Below are positions 7,567 to 19,139 of a DNA stretch of 33,297 bases, piece after piece. Position 1 is the first letter of the stretch. Each line of letters starts with the position of its first letter. Under the pieces are notes generated by a model, which worked only from the letters and a program-made list of their open reading frames with translations, had not been told where the DNA came from and made no database searches. The DNA lies in NCBI GenBank assembly GCA_029863385.1, contig JAOTVU010000041.1:1-33297 (forward strand), in the 5' to 3' direction. Source of the stretch: Acidimicrobiia bacterium (GTDB taxonomy: Bacteria; Actinomycetota; Acidimicrobiia; Acidimicrobiales; SZUA-35). The position numbers and the translations under genes are program-made.

Positions 7567-7959
7567 TCAGCGGTTCACGAGGTGGTTGGCCGCCATGGCG
7601 AAGTAGTCGTTCATTGCCGCCTTGATCTCGTCCGAGGCGCCCTGGGTCGCCTCGATGGCGGCCGCCATGTGCGTCAGCCAGGCCTTTCTCGCCGCTTCGT
7701 CGACCGGGAACGGGGCGTGACGCATCCGCAATCGGGGGTGCCCCTTGCGGTCGGAGTACGCGGTGGGACCACCCCAGTATTGGCCCACGAAGTCGACCAT
7801 GTTCAGCTTGGATTCGGCCAGATCCTCGGGGTACATCGGCCGCAGGAGTTCGTCGGTCTCGATGCCGTCGTAGAACAGATCGATGAGCCGCTCGAAGTAG
7901 GACCGGCCACCGACCGCCTCGTACACGGTCGACGGGATCGGGGAACTGCGGATCTCCAC
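7567..7959 (-). CDS. glbO: Group II truncated haemoglobin (GlbO type)
   Basis: A 130-residue 2-on-2 globin matching mycobacterial GlbO closely: QYWGGPxxYS (60-69) and GHPRLRMRHAPF (73-84) are nearly identical to it. The proximal haem ligand is His81, the CD1 tyrosine is Tyr61 and the G8 tryptophan is Trp94. These residues set up a high-affinity oxygen pocket in the family. Proposed roles are oxygen supply to oxygenases, peroxidase-like activity, or NO handling. It starts with GTG at 7957-7959, supported by GAAGGAG nine bases upstream. A predicted NO sensor is encoded at the far end of the window, but nothing links the two directly. Confidence 0.93.
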   Translation of the reverse strand: MEIRSSPIPSTVYEAVGGRSYFERLIDLFYDGIETDELLRPMYPEDLAESKLNMVDFVGQYWGGPTAYSDRKGHPRLRMRHAPFPVDEAARKAWLTHMAAAIEATQGASDEIKAAMNDYFAMAANHLVNR

Positions 7960-8012
7960 GCTTTGGCACTCCTTCGGTGTGATCGAGTGTGATCGGGGGG
8001 GTTTCGGTTCGG

Positions 8013-9128
8013 TCAGGGCTCGTCGAGTGACGAGTCGACGTACCGTCGACGGTAGCGGCCCCCGAGGGCCGTCAGGATCTCGTAGCCGATCGTCCCGGCG
8101 TCGGCGGCAACGTCGTCGATGGGGCGGTGTGGGCCGATCACCTCGACCCAGGCGCCTTCCCCGACGCTGTCGGCCGGCAGGTCGGTCACGTCGACGGTGA
8201 TCAGGTCCATCGAGATTCGCCCCAGGATCGGAGCCAGGTGTTCACCGATGGCCACGGCGCCGCGACCGGAGCCCGCACGGAGGAAGCCGTCGGCGTAGCC
8301 GATGCCGATCGTGGCCAGCAGGCTCGGCCGGTCCAGCGTGTGGCTCGCACCGTAGCCGACCGTCTCCCCCGCTTCGCCCCGGCGCAGCTGGAGGACCGGA
8401 GCATCGAGGGTTACGACGGGCTGCATCGGGTTCGGTCCGGTGTCGGGTTGCGGGTGTCCGCCGTAGAGCGCATAGCCGGGCCGAACCAGGTCGAAGTGGT
8501 AGTCGGCGTGTCGGAACACCCCGGCCGAATTGGCGAGGCTGGCTCGGCCCATGGGCAGACCCTTTCGCACCCATGTGAACCGTTCGAGTTGTTGTTCGGG
8601 CTGCTCGCTGTCCGCTTCGTCGGCCGACGCGACATGGCTGGCAACCGTCGTCACGGTGAGGCCGTCCAGCAGCTCGGGCCGCTCCACCAACCTGGTGAAC
8701 TCGCCGTTGTCGAGCCCGAGACGGAGCATGCCCGTGTCGACATGGATGACCGTTGGCAGCGTGTCGCCGAGTCGCTTCGCCTCGGATCGCCATCGTTCGA
8801 GTTGGGGCAGACTGTTGATGACCGGCACCAGGTCGGAGCGGGCGAACTCGGCGGCCGACCCGGGGGTGACGCCGTCGAAGACGTGGATCGTCGCCTCCGA
8901 AAGCTGTTCCCGCAACGCCAACCCTTCGTCGAGACGGGCGACGAAGAACTCGCGGCACCCCGACCGCCACAGGCGCCTGGCGATCCGAGCCACGCCCAGA
9001 CCGTAGGCATCGGCCTTGACCACGGCCGCCGCCGTCGCATTCGGACCCACCCGGTCGGCGATGAGACGGTGGTTGGCCACGACGGCGTCGACGTCGATGG
9101 TGAGTTTGGCTGTTGACGATTCCGTCAT
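8013..9128 (-). CDS. alr: Alanine racemase
   Basis: A 371-residue fold-type III PLP enzyme interconverting L- and D-alanine for peptidoglycan. Lys38 in VVKADAYGLG binds PLP, and Tyr258 in VGYGASH is the second catalytic base. The C-terminal GRISMDLITVDVTD segment is also family-typical. The ATG at 9126-9128 begins the family homology (AKLTIDVDAVVANHR); the open frame continues far upstream only as a shadow of the aminotransferase gene. It lies 29 bases after that gene, so co-transcription is likely. Whether it is the cell's main racemase or serves the catabolic cluster by handling alanine from transamination cannot be decided here. Confidence 0.92.
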   Translation of the reverse strand: MTESSTAKLTIDVDAVVANHRLIADRVGPNATAAAVVKADAYGLGVARIARRLWRSGCREFFVARLDEGLALREQLSEATIHVFDGVTPGSAAEFARSDLVPVINSLPQLERWRSEAKRLGDTLPTVIHVDTGMLRLGLDNGEFTRLVERPELLDGLTVTTVASHVASADEADSEQPEQQLERFTWVRKGLPMGRASLANSAGVFRHADYHFDLVRPGYALYGGHPQPDTGPNPMQPVVTLDAPVLQLRRGEAGETVGYGASHTLDRPSLLATIGIGYADGFLRAGSGRGAVAIGEHLAPILGRISMDLITVDVTDLPADSVGEGAWVEVIGPHRPIDDVAADAGTIGYEILTALGGRYRRRYVDSSLDEP

Positions 9129-9157
9129 CGGCACACGACCCGTTCGAACCGCATCGG

Positions 9158-10384
9158 TCAGCGAAGACTGGCTTCCAGCACCTCGATGAAGGTGGCGATC
9201 TGCTCGTCGGTGACCACCAGAGGCGGGCACCAGATGATGGCTTCGCCCACTCCGCGGGCCATGACACCCCGATCGAGCATGTCGAACTTGACGGGTGTGG
9301 AGTCGCGGCCGATGTCGGCCGCCCACACGGCGCCGATCCCCCGGTAGCCCTTGATGGTGCCGTCGGCCACCAACGCGTCGAACCCCTCGACCGTCTTGTG
9401 GCCGATGTGTTTGGCCCGCTCGGCCAGCCCCTCCGATTCGATGATCTTGATGTTGGCGATCCCGGCGGCGCAGGCCGCGGGGTGGCCGGAATAGGTGTAG
9501 CCGGTCCGGAGCAGGAAGCCGGGCTCGCTCAGCTCCTCGACCAGCGGCTGATTCACGATCACCCCGCTCAACGGTTGATAGCCCGAACTGACGCCCTTGG
9601 CGAAGGTGATCAGATCGGGCATCACGCCGAAGGTCTGGCTGCCGAACCACGAACCGGTGCGCCCGAAGCCGCAGATGACCTCATCGGCGATGAACAGGGC
9701 GTCGTACTGGTCGCAGAGGCGACGAATGCCCTGGAGGTAGCCGTCGGGCGGCGGCCACACACCTCCGGCGCCCTGCACGGGTTCGGAGATGACGGCGGCG
9801 ATCCGCTCGCCGTGCTCGGCGAAGACCTTGGACATCTCCTCGATGTTGTCGTTGGGTACCTCGACGAAGTGGGGAACGAGGTCGCCCCATCCCTCCCGAT
9901 TGGCGACGATGCCCTGGGCGGTGGTGCCACCGAAGTTGGTGCCGTGGTAGCCGTGGGTCCGACGGATGATGATCTGCTTCTCGCCTGTCCCCCGCCGCTG
10001 CTGGATGAGCCGCGCGATCTTCAGAGCCGTGTCGACCGCTTCGGACCCGGAGCAGCCGAGAAACACCCGACCGTCGTCGAAGGGTGACTTCTCCAGGATG
10101 AGTTCGGCGACGGCCCTGGCCGGATCGTTGGTGAACGGATCGAAGATGTTGTAGGCGTCGAGGGTGTTGAGCTGGGCGGTGATGGCGTCGATGATCTCCC
10201 GGCGCCCGTGGCCGACCTGGCAGTACCAGAGACTGGCCATTCCGTCGATGTACGTCTTCCCGGTGTCGTCGGTGAAGGTCGAGCCCTCGGCCGACACGAC
10301 GTTGATGAACTCACCCTCCGCCTTGGCCGGTTCCGCAAACGGATGCAGCAGCTTGCCGGAGGTGTTGTGGGCCGATGCCATCAT
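9158..10384 (-). CDS. Class III omega-aminotransferase
   Basis: A 408-residue PLP-dependent class III aminotransferase of the omega-amino acid:pyruvate type. Asp234 (FIADEVICGFGRTG) holds the PLP nitrogen and Lys263 (TFAKGVSSGYQPL) forms the Schiff base; the GCSGSEAVDTALK segment (110-122) binds the phosphate. Such enzymes move amino groups from beta-alanine, taurine, polyamines or other amines to pyruvate, giving L-alanine. The donor is not predictable. Two ATGs are in tandem; AGGGGG lies very close, giving better spacing to the second (10379-10381). The gene sits between a BadH-like dehydrogenase and alanine racemase on the same strand. Confidence 0.88.
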   Translation of the reverse strand: MMASAHNTSGKLLHPFAEPAKAEGEFINVVSAEGSTFTDDTGKTYIDGMASLWYCQVGHGRREIIDAITAQLNTLDAYNIFDPFTNDPARAVAELILEKSPFDDGRVFLGCSGSEAVDTALKIARLIQQRRGTGEKQIIIRRTHGYHGTNFGGTTAQGIVANREGWGDLVPHFVEVPNDNIEEMSKVFAEHGERIAAVISEPVQGAGGVWPPPDGYLQGIRRLCDQYDALFIADEVICGFGRTGSWFGSQTFGVMPDLITFAKGVSSGYQPLSGVIVNQPLVEELSEPGFLLRTGYTYSGHPAACAAGIANIKIIESEGLAERAKHIGHKTVEGFDALVADGTIKGYRGIGAVWAADIGRDSTPVKFDMLDRGVMARGVGEAIIWCPPLVVTDEQIATFIEVLEASLR

Positions 10385-10443
10385 CGTCCCCCTTTCTGAT
10401 GTGCTCGTGATGTGTGTCTTGCAGACGGATGATCTGGTCGACC

Positions 10444-11238
10444 TCAGGCCATAGTGAGGCCGCCGGATACCGACAGCGTCTGTCCCGACACGAAGCCGGC
10501 CTGGTCGGAGCAGAAGTAGACGACCGCCGAAGCAACCTCGTCGGGCTGCCCGAGACGTTTCATGGGCACCGCCCGGGCCATGGCCCCGATGATCTTCTCA
10601 CCGTCGTCGGACGCACCGGTGATCTCGCCGAGCAGTGGGGTGTCGGTTGGGCCCGGGCAGACGGTGTTGGCCGTGATGCCGTCGCGGGCCACCTCCCGGG
10701 CGATCGTCTTGGTGAAGGCGATGATGCCGCCCTTGGCCCCCGAGTAGACGGCCTCCAGTGATGATCCGACGCGCCCGGCGTCGGACCCGATGTTCACGAT
10801 CCTTCCCCACTTGTTCTCGATCATCGCCGGGAGGCAGGCGTGGGTGGTCCGGAGGGCACCCTTGTAGTTGATCTCGATGATCCGATCCCAGAAGTCCTCG
10901 TCGGTGTCGAGGAAGGGCTTGAGCTCGTCCCAGCCGGCACAGTTGACCAGAATCTCAACCGGACCGAGCTCATCGGCCACCTGATGCACACCCTCGACCA
11001 CCGAGTCGGAGTCGGCCACGTCCATCGCAACCGCGATGGCTTTGCCGCCGGCGGCCCTGATGGCCGTCGCCGTCGCCTCCGCATCGTCCGATCGCAGATC
11101 GGCGACGGCCACGCGACGTCCGGCTCGGGCCAACCCGTAGCAGATCTCCCGTCCGATCCCTCGGCCGCCGCCCGTCACCATCGCAACGCGGCCCGGCTCG
11201 GGCTGTCCGTCTCGGCTGTTGTCTGTGGCGTCGGTCAT
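10444..11238 (-). CDS. SDR oxidoreductase similar to BadH (2-hydroxycyclohexanecarboxyl-CoA dehydrogenase)
   Basis: A 264-residue classical SDR. TGGGRGIG (22-29) binds NAD(P), and the catalytic set Ser152, Tyr165 and Lys169 (YSGAK) is intact. Several stretches, NCAGWDELKPF, GRIVNIGSDAGRVGSS and VCPGPTDTPLL, recall BadH of Rhodopseudomonas palustris, which oxidises 2-hydroxycyclohexanecarboxyl-CoA. Related proteins are common in Actinobacteria, where the substrate is usually unproven, so a general 3-hydroxyacyl-CoA dehydrogenase is possible. An ATG four codons upstream (11248-11250) is an alternative start; neither has a clear ribosome site. The neighbouring ligase and crotonase genes are consistent with an acyl-CoA pathway. 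Confidence 0.85.
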   Translation of the reverse strand: MTDATDNSRDGQPEPGRVAMVTGGGRGIGREICYGLARAGRRVAVADLRSDDAEATATAIRAAGGKAIAVAMDVADSDSVVEGVHQVADELGPVEILVNCAGWDELKPFLDTDEDFWDRIIEINYKGALRTTHACLPAMIENKWGRIVNIGSDAGRVGSSLEAVYSGAKGGIIAFTKTIAREVARDGITANTVCPGPTDTPLLGEITGASDDGEKIIGAMARAVPMKRLGQPDEVASAVVYFCSDQAGFVSGQTLSVSGGLTMA

Positions 11239-11304
11239 AGGCCAAACCATAGTTTGTCGGTGGGCCGACGGTGGACATCGCCGGTCGGCCGATTCGACTT
11301 CCGA

Positions 11305-14303
<2,999 letters not shown>

Positions 14304-14360
14304 CCCGTTGGCTTCGACGTCGGCGATCGCTGGCCGCGGGCGACAAGGGTGTTCGTTGCG

Positions 14361-14408
14361 GTTCTGAGGGCGTCAGCCGTCAACGCTGAGGGCTGACGCC
14401 CTCAGAAC
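14361..14408. terminator. Perfect 18-bp hairpin after icd, probable bidirectional terminator
   Basis: GTTCTGAGGGCGTCAGCC at 14361-14378 is exactly complementary to 14391-14408, with a 12-base loop between. It lies 57 bases after the icd stop and 100 bases before the stop of the convergent gene at 14508. No T-tract follows on either strand. An uninterrupted 18-bp stem is unusually long and should be very stable. Termination for both genes is the simplest role. Confidence 0.75.
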
Positions 14409-14507
14409 ACCTGGTCGGGCCTGACACGCGGTGGTCCGAGTCCGGGTTCGGGGGGCCCGGCTTGCGGGGCAGGGTTTGCGGGTCAGGTGACGGCGGTCGC
14501 TGTCGAC

Positions 14508-14915
14508 TCAGAAGTAGCCGTCCCACTCGTCTTCCGGACCACCCTGATACTCGGGTAGTGGTTCGGTCGGGTCGGCCGGCGGTGCATCGACCGGGGCCGC
14601 CGGTCGGCGACTGGATCGTTCTCGAGCGCCTCCGTTCGACGATCGAGGAGCCGTCGTCTTCTGTGTGTCACCGCCGTCGGTCGAGGAGTCGTTGTCGCCG
14701 TCGTCGGGTCCGTATCCGTAGCACATCTCCACGCCGTCGACGTCGAACGGCTTGCCCAGCGAGGCGACGACGAAACTCGACCAGTCGCCCGAACGTTTCT
14801 GGACGTCGATCCTGCCCCCCTCGGCCAGGGCCTTCTCCAGGTCTTCGACCGGGGCCATGACCGCCCACTTGTCCGACTTGGTCTTTCGGAATCGGGGAGG
14901 AATCTTGTCGGACAT
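14508..14915 (-). CDS. Small protein of unknown function with disordered tail and acidic-aromatic C-terminus
   Basis: A 135-residue protein I cannot assign. Residues 1 to about 70 form a compact basic domain (KIPPRFRKTKSDKWAVMAP...SSFVVASLGKPFDVDGVEMCYGYG). The rest is low-complexity: an acidic and Ser/Thr-rich linker, a basic RERSSRR patch and a Pro-rich segment. It ends in PEDEWDGYF. An acidic tip closing on an aromatic residue after a disordered linker recalls the SSB C-terminal peptide (DDDIPF), but the N-terminal domain is not a recognisable OB fold. The ATG at 14913-14915 has GGAAGGAG upstream. It follows the Nei-type glycosylase gene by 77 bases on the same strand, which leaves a DNA-related role possible. 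Confidence 0.7.
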   Translation of the reverse strand: MSDKIPPRFRKTKSDKWAVMAPVEDLEKALAEGGRIDVQKRSGDWSSFVVASLGKPFDVDGVEMCYGYGPDDGDNDSSTDGGDTQKTTAPRSSNGGARERSSRRPAAPVDAPPADPTEPLPEYQGGPEDEWDGYF

Positions 14916-14992
14916 GGTGCTCCTTCCAGGAACGGGGATCGTTCGGTCTCGCTGTTTCGACGGCCGGCAACTGCAGTGTAGGGGCCATCCTG

Positions 14993-15859
14993 CTAGGGGG
15001 TCGTCGGGCCGTCGCCCGGCTCCGCCTGACATCGGGGGCACCAGTAGGTGCTACGGCCGTATCGACCCTCGTACGATCGCTCGATCGGGGTTCCGCAGCG
15101 ACGGCAGGGCGCCCGGAAACGGTGGTAGACGAACGTATTGTCGATCCGCCGAACGTCGCCCGGAGTGGGGGCGGTGGTGGTTCGCCGAGGTCCCGGCCGG
15201 CGGGAGTTGCGCCACAGAAGCCGGGACGCCGTGGTGAACAACACCGACAGCGTCTCGTCGCCGAGCTGCCCGACGGGGGTGAAGGGCCACACGCCGTGAC
15301 GGTGGAGCACCTCGGATTTGTAGACGTTGCCGATGCCGGCCGCCACCTCCTGATCGAGGAGCGCATCGGCGATGAAATCCGACGCCGGGAGGCGGGCTCG
15401 CAGTCGTCGTACCGCCTCGGCCACGACGGGCCGGGCCTCGTCGTCAGGCACACACAGATCGGGGCCGAGGTTGGACAGCGGGGTCAGATGACCGGGATCG
15501 TCGGACCGCAGGAAGGTCTGGATGGTCGGCGCCGCGTAGCACAGCGCAACGCCCGCCGAGGTGCCCAGGTAGAGACGCAGTCTGGGGTCACGACGGAAGC
15601 GGGTGAACGTCTCGTCGTCGTCGACCGCTCCCGCCGGCACCGACCACCGGCCGGCTATCCCGAGATGTACCTGAAGGGTCAGCTCACGATCGAAATCGAT
15701 CAGCAGGTGCTTGCCGTGGACCCGGACCGCCTCGATGTGCTGCCCGACACGGGGCCGGTGACCTCGCAGCTTGCCGGCCCAGAACCGGTCAAGCGTCCGA
15801 TCCTCGAGGACCGGGGCCACCCGCTGTCGGGCCAGGTGAAGGGTGTCGCCCTCAGGCAT
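14993..15859 (-). CDS. nei: Fpg/Nei-family DNA glycosylase/AP lyase (endonuclease VIII type)
   Basis: A 288-residue base-excision repair enzyme. The N-terminus MPEGDTLH carries the catalytic Pro2 (after Met removal) and Glu3, with Lys50 in HGKHLLI. The helix-two-turn-helix region includes GIGNVYKSEVL. A C-terminal zinc finger has Cys252, Cys255, Cys274 and Cys277, with YGRSTYWCPRCQ as the DNA-reading loop. The MPEGDT start is nearer Nei than Fpg (MPELPE), so removal of oxidised pyrimidines plus beta,delta-lyase activity is expected. It resembles mycobacterial Nei2 in overall layout. It follows trkA by 41 bases on the same strand but has no functional link to it. Confidence 0.9.
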   Translation of the reverse strand: MPEGDTLHLARQRVAPVLEDRTLDRFWAGKLRGHRPRVGQHIEAVRVHGKHLLIDFDRELTLQVHLGIAGRWSVPAGAVDDDETFTRFRRDPRLRLYLGTSAGVALCYAAPTIQTFLRSDDPGHLTPLSNLGPDLCVPDDEARPVVAEAVRRLRARLPASDFIADALLDQEVAAGIGNVYKSEVLHRHGVWPFTPVGQLGDETLSVLFTTASRLLWRNSRRPGPRRTTTAPTPGDVRRIDNTFVYHRFRAPCRRCGTPIERSYEGRYGRSTYWCPRCQAEPGDGPTTP

Positions 15860-15900
15860 GACGACAGGCGGTGACGCCGATGATCCGCCCCGCCTTCATC

Positions 15901-16620
15901 TCACCGACCGGTTTTCTCGACAAAACGGTCGGCCGCCTCGACCGAGCCGGCGATCACCAGGTGGTCGCGCCGGCCCACAACCGTGTCGGCCGTGGCGTAG
16001 GTGTAGCTGCCGCCGTCGGGTTTGATGCAGACGACGGTGACCTGATACTTCGCCCGGAGGTCGGTGTCGGCCAGCCGTTTGCCGATCAACTCGTCCGGAG
16101 CCTTGAGCTCGGCGAGAACGAACCCGTCATCGAGTTCGAAGTAGTCGTCGACCTGACCGGTGACAACATGGGCCACCCGCTCCCCCATCTCCTTCTCGGG
16201 GAACACCACGTGATGAGCGCCCACCCGTTCGAGAATCCTGCCGTGTTCGGAAGTGATGGCCTTGGCCCAGATGTTGGGCACTCCGAGGTCGGCAAGGGCG
16301 GCCGTGCTCAGCACGCTGGCCTCGATGTCGGTACCGATGGCGACGACCACAGCGTCGAACGAGTTCGCTCCCAGTTGGGAGAGCACAGCACTACTGGTGG
16401 CGTCGGCCGTCCGCACATGGGCGATCTTGTCGGCCCACTGATCGACCAGGCCCTGGTCGATGTCGACCGCCATGACCTCGATGCCAAGAGCACCCAGCGT
16501 CTCCGCCAGGGCCGTGCCGAAGCGGCCGAGCCCGATGACCAGCACCGATTTGGCCGACACCCCCGGCTGGCTCCCGGTGACGCCTGCGGCCCAGGCCCTG
16601 AGCCTATTGAGATCGGGCAT
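15901..16620 (-). CDS. trkA: Potassium uptake regulatory subunit TrkA/KtrA (RCK domains)
   Basis: A 239-residue cytoplasmic gating subunit. An RCK_N Rossmann domain opens with VIGLGRFG (28-35); Asp53 (AVDID) ends strand two and would bind the nucleotide ribose. The C-terminal half (from about 150) resembles an RCK_C ligand-binding domain (ELKAPDELIGKRLADTDLRAKYQVTVVCIK). One RCK unit makes it KtrA/C-like, unlike the duplicated E. coli TrkA. GAGGAG lies seven bases before the ATG at 16618-16620. The TrkH-type channel gene is 47 bases upstream in the same direction, so the two form an operon and a complex. The product would gate K+ uptake according to nucleotide state. Confidence 0.92.
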   Translation of the reverse strand: MPDLNRLRAWAAGVTGSQPGVSAKSVLVIGLGRFGTALAETLGALGIEVMAVDIDQGLVDQWADKIAHVRTADATSSAVLSQLGANSFDAVVVAIGTDIEASVLSTAALADLGVPNIWAKAITSEHGRILERVGAHHVVFPEKEMGERVAHVVTGQVDDYFELDDGFVLAELKAPDELIGKRLADTDLRAKYQVTVVCIKPDGGSYTYATADTVVGRRDHLVIAGSVEAADRFVEKTGR

Positions 16621-16667
16621 GCTTGTGCTCCTCGATAACGGGGGTCGAACAGATGCGGGCCGGCGTT

Positions 16668-18017
16668 CTAACCAACGATCAGCCCTTCGGTGGCGTACCC
16701 GTAACGTTGCTGCTGCGGGCGCAGGAGGACGGCCGTGCCGAACGTGATCGGCCCGACGCGGCCCACGAACATCAAGACGATGATGACCACTCGTGACGGG
16801 GCCGACAACTCCCCGGTGAGACCGGTCGAAACCCCAACCGTGCCGAACGCCGACGCGGCCTCGAAGAGCAGATCTATGGCGGGCAGGTCGGGGTCGAACC
16901 AGGTGAGCAGGAAGGTGGAGGTGCCGATGGCTCCGAGCGCGGCGATCACCAACGACAGCGCCTGCCGTTCCAGGTTCTTCGGAATGCGGCGGGAAAAGAC
17001 CGTGGCCTCGGGATCACCGCGCAGCTCGGCGATCGTGGCCCTGATCACCAGGGCGAAGGTGGAGGTCTTGATGCCGCCACCGGTCGACGCACTCGACGCG
17101 CCGATCACCATCAGAAGCAGGAAGATCAGGAGGCTTGGGGTGCGCAGCTCGCCGATGGGCACGGTGTTGAAACCGGCGGTACGGCTGGTGGCCGACTGGA
17201 AGAACGAGGCGAGTACCTTGTCGACGGTCGACGAGCCGCCGATCGTGTCGGCGTTGTTCCATTCGACGGCGGCCAGCATCAGCGTCCCGGCGAGCAGCAG
17301 CACCGCCGTGGTGGCCAGCGTGACCTTGGTGTGCAGCGACCACTCCCGCGGTCGACGCCAGGCTCGCCTCAGCTCGAAGACGACGGGAAAGCCGATGCCG
17401 CCGACGATGAAGGCCGCGGCGACGACCAGGTTCATGAACCAGTCGCCGGTGTAACGCTCGAGCCCGCCGTTGAGCGTCGAGAATCCGGCGTTGTTGAACG
17501 CCGAGACGGAGTGGAACACCCCGAGATAGACCGAGGTGACGATGCCTCGCTCACCCTCGATGGCGAACCGGATGCTCAACAGCAAAGCGATCACGAACTC
17601 GGAGATCGCCACGAAGACCACAAGATCACGAATGAGGGTTCGCAGCGTCCCCAGTTCGGTGAGACCGATCTCGGCCCCGGCCAGGACCCGCCTGCGTATA
17701 CCCAACCGTCGAGTGAAGACGATGCCCAGGAAGCCGGCCAGCGTCATGATGCCGAGGCCGCCGATCTGGATGAGCACGAGGATCACCAACTCCCCGAACG
17801 GCGACCATGTCGGCCCCGAGTCGACCACCACGAGCCCGGTGACGGTGACCGCCGACGCGGCGGTGAAGAACGCGTCACCCCAGGTTGCCGTCGCTCCGAT
17901 CTCGGAGTGACTGACCGGCAGCGTCAGGAGGGCGGCGCCCACAAGTATGAGTCCTCCGAAGCAGGCGACGACCAGACTGCCTGGATGTCGAATTCTACGA
18001 TCGTTGGAAAGAACCAT
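16668..18017 (-). CDS. trkH: Potassium uptake channel subunit TrkH/KtrB
   Basis: A 449-residue integral membrane protein of the Trk/Ktr/HKT superfamily. The four pore repeats each carry a filter glycine: TVTGL (58-62), NNAGF (175-179), RTAGF (279-283) and GTVGV (392-396). The third-repeat intramembrane loop ASSASTGGGIKTSTF (308-321) acts as the gate in KtrB. All are intact. The ATG at 18015-18017 begins the family homology (RIRHPGSLVVACFGG); the frame remains open to 19130 only because it overlaps the ABC ATPase gene on the other strand. AGGTGG immediately precedes the start. It partners with TrkA downstream and is divergent from the ABC operon, with a 126-base shared promoter region. Confidence 0.93.
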   Translation of the reverse strand: MVLSNDRRIRHPGSLVVACFGGLILVGAALLTLPVSHSEIGATATWGDAFFTAASAVTVTGLVVVDSGPTWSPFGELVILVLIQIGGLGIMTLAGFLGIVFTRRLGIRRRVLAGAEIGLTELGTLRTLIRDLVVFVAISEFVIALLLSIRFAIEGERGIVTSVYLGVFHSVSAFNNAGFSTLNGGLERYTGDWFMNLVVAAAFIVGGIGFPVVFELRRAWRRPREWSLHTKVTLATTAVLLLAGTLMLAAVEWNNADTIGGSSTVDKVLASFFQSATSRTAGFNTVPIGELRTPSLLIFLLLMVIGASSASTGGGIKTSTFALVIRATIAELRGDPEATVFSRRIPKNLERQALSLVIAALGAIGTSTFLLTWFDPDLPAIDLLFEAASAFGTVGVSTGLTGELSAPSRVVIIVLMFVGRVGPITFGTAVLLRPQQQRYGYATEGLIVG

Positions 18018-18143
18018 CTCCACCTGAATCTGTCGGATGAAACCATACCCGGTGGGTGGGAAACCCTGGTGGAATCGGATGGGCCGGCAACCGAGCGCGA
18101 CTGCGGCCGGATCCCGGTGGTATTCGGCAATACTGGACGAGCG

Positions 18144-19139
18144 ATGCCCGACTCCACCCCCACCGCGCAACGGCCCCGCTCCGACGGCGGCACCCAGACG
18201 CCCGACGGTGGTCTGGTTCAGGCCGAGTCGCTGGTGAAACGCTACGGGTCGGTTCCCGTCCTCGACGATGTGAGCTTCACGATCAAGCGGGGAATCACCG
18301 GGCTGCTCGGAGCCAACGGGGCTGGAAAGACCACGGTGCTGGGGCTGATTCTGGGGCTGCACCAGCCGAACGGGGGCCGGCTCGAAGTGCTCGGCCGCAA
18401 CCCGTGGCAGGCTGGGCCGGAGGTCAGGGCCCGCATCGGCTACGCCCCCGAACACCACACCCTTCCGCCCGACCTGCAGGCCGCCGAGTTCGTGCGCCAT
18501 GTCGCCGAACTTCACGGCATCCCGCCCGAGGAGGCCAAGACCCGTTCGAGCGATGCGCTGTGGCTGGTGGAACTGGGCGAGGAGCGGTTCCGACCGATGG
18601 GGACCATGAGCACCGGTCAGCGCCAGCGGGTGAAGCTGGCGCAGGCCATCGCCCACGACCCGGAGTTCGTCCTGCTCGACGAACCGACCGACGGACTCGA
18701 CCCGACCCAGCGTGAGGTCATGCTCGAATTGATCGGTTCGCTGCACAAGGACTTCGGGATGAACATCGTGCTCTCGTCGCATCTGATCGACGAAGTCGAG
18801 CGTGTATGCGACCGGGCGGTCATCATCGGGGGTGGCCGAACCATGGCCGAGGGAACCGTGGCCGAGCTGCGGGGCACCGCCGCCGAAACCGTGACGGCGG
18901 AGATCGACGCCGACCCCGATCAGATGGTGGCGCTCGTCGCCGCGTTGCGTGGTTCCGGGCTGTCGGTTCGGACCGACGGTCGACGCCTGACCCTGGCGGT
19001 CGACGATCGGTCGGATTCCGCAGTCGACAAAGCGCTCGACGAGCTCCGTGACCGGTGTCTCGACCATGATCTCGGTATCGTCCGGCTCGGCCGGCGACGG
19101 CTCAGCCTGGAGGATGTCTTCCTGGAGCATCTCCGATGA
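18144..19139 (+). CDS. ABC transporter ATP-binding protein, first of two
   Basis: A 331-residue ABC ATPase. Walker A GANGAGKT is at 56-63, the signature MSTGQ at 155-159, and Walker B FVLLDE at 175-180 followed by the D-loop TDGLD. The H-loop His is in SSHLIDE. A C-terminal extension of about 85 residues ends in SLEDVFLEHLR, the usual ending of ABC-2-type exporter ATPases. The substrate is unknown. The ATG at 18144 is preceded by GGACGAG. It is the first gene of a tight operon: its stop overlaps the next start by four bases (ATGA). Export is more likely than import because no binding protein is encoded. Confidence 0.92.
   Translation: MPDSTPTAQRPRSDGGTQTPDGGLVQAESLVKRYGSVPVLDDVSFTIKRGITGLLGANGAGKTTVLGLILGLHQPNGGRLEVLGRNPWQAGPEVRARIGYAPEHHTLPPDLQAAEFVRHVAELHGIPPEEAKTRSSDALWLVELGEERFRPMGTMSTGQRQRVKLAQAIAHDPEFVLLDEPTDGLDPTQREVMLELIGSLHKDFGMNIVLSSHLIDEVERVCDRAVIIGGGRTMAEGTVAELRGTAAETVTAEIDADPDQMVALVAALRGSGLSVRTDGRRLTLAVDDRSDSAVDKALDELRDRCLDHDLGIVRLGRRRLSLEDVFLEHLR

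Noticed and set aside
9129..9650. N-terminal extension of alanine racemase
   Set aside because: It runs through the aminotransferase gene in another frame and has no family resemblance; the racemase homology begins at the ATG at 9128.
18018..19130. N-terminal extension of TrkH on the minus strand
   Set aside because: The extension is antisense to the first ABC ATPase, is not hydrophobic, and the TrkH family homology starts right at the ATG at 18017.
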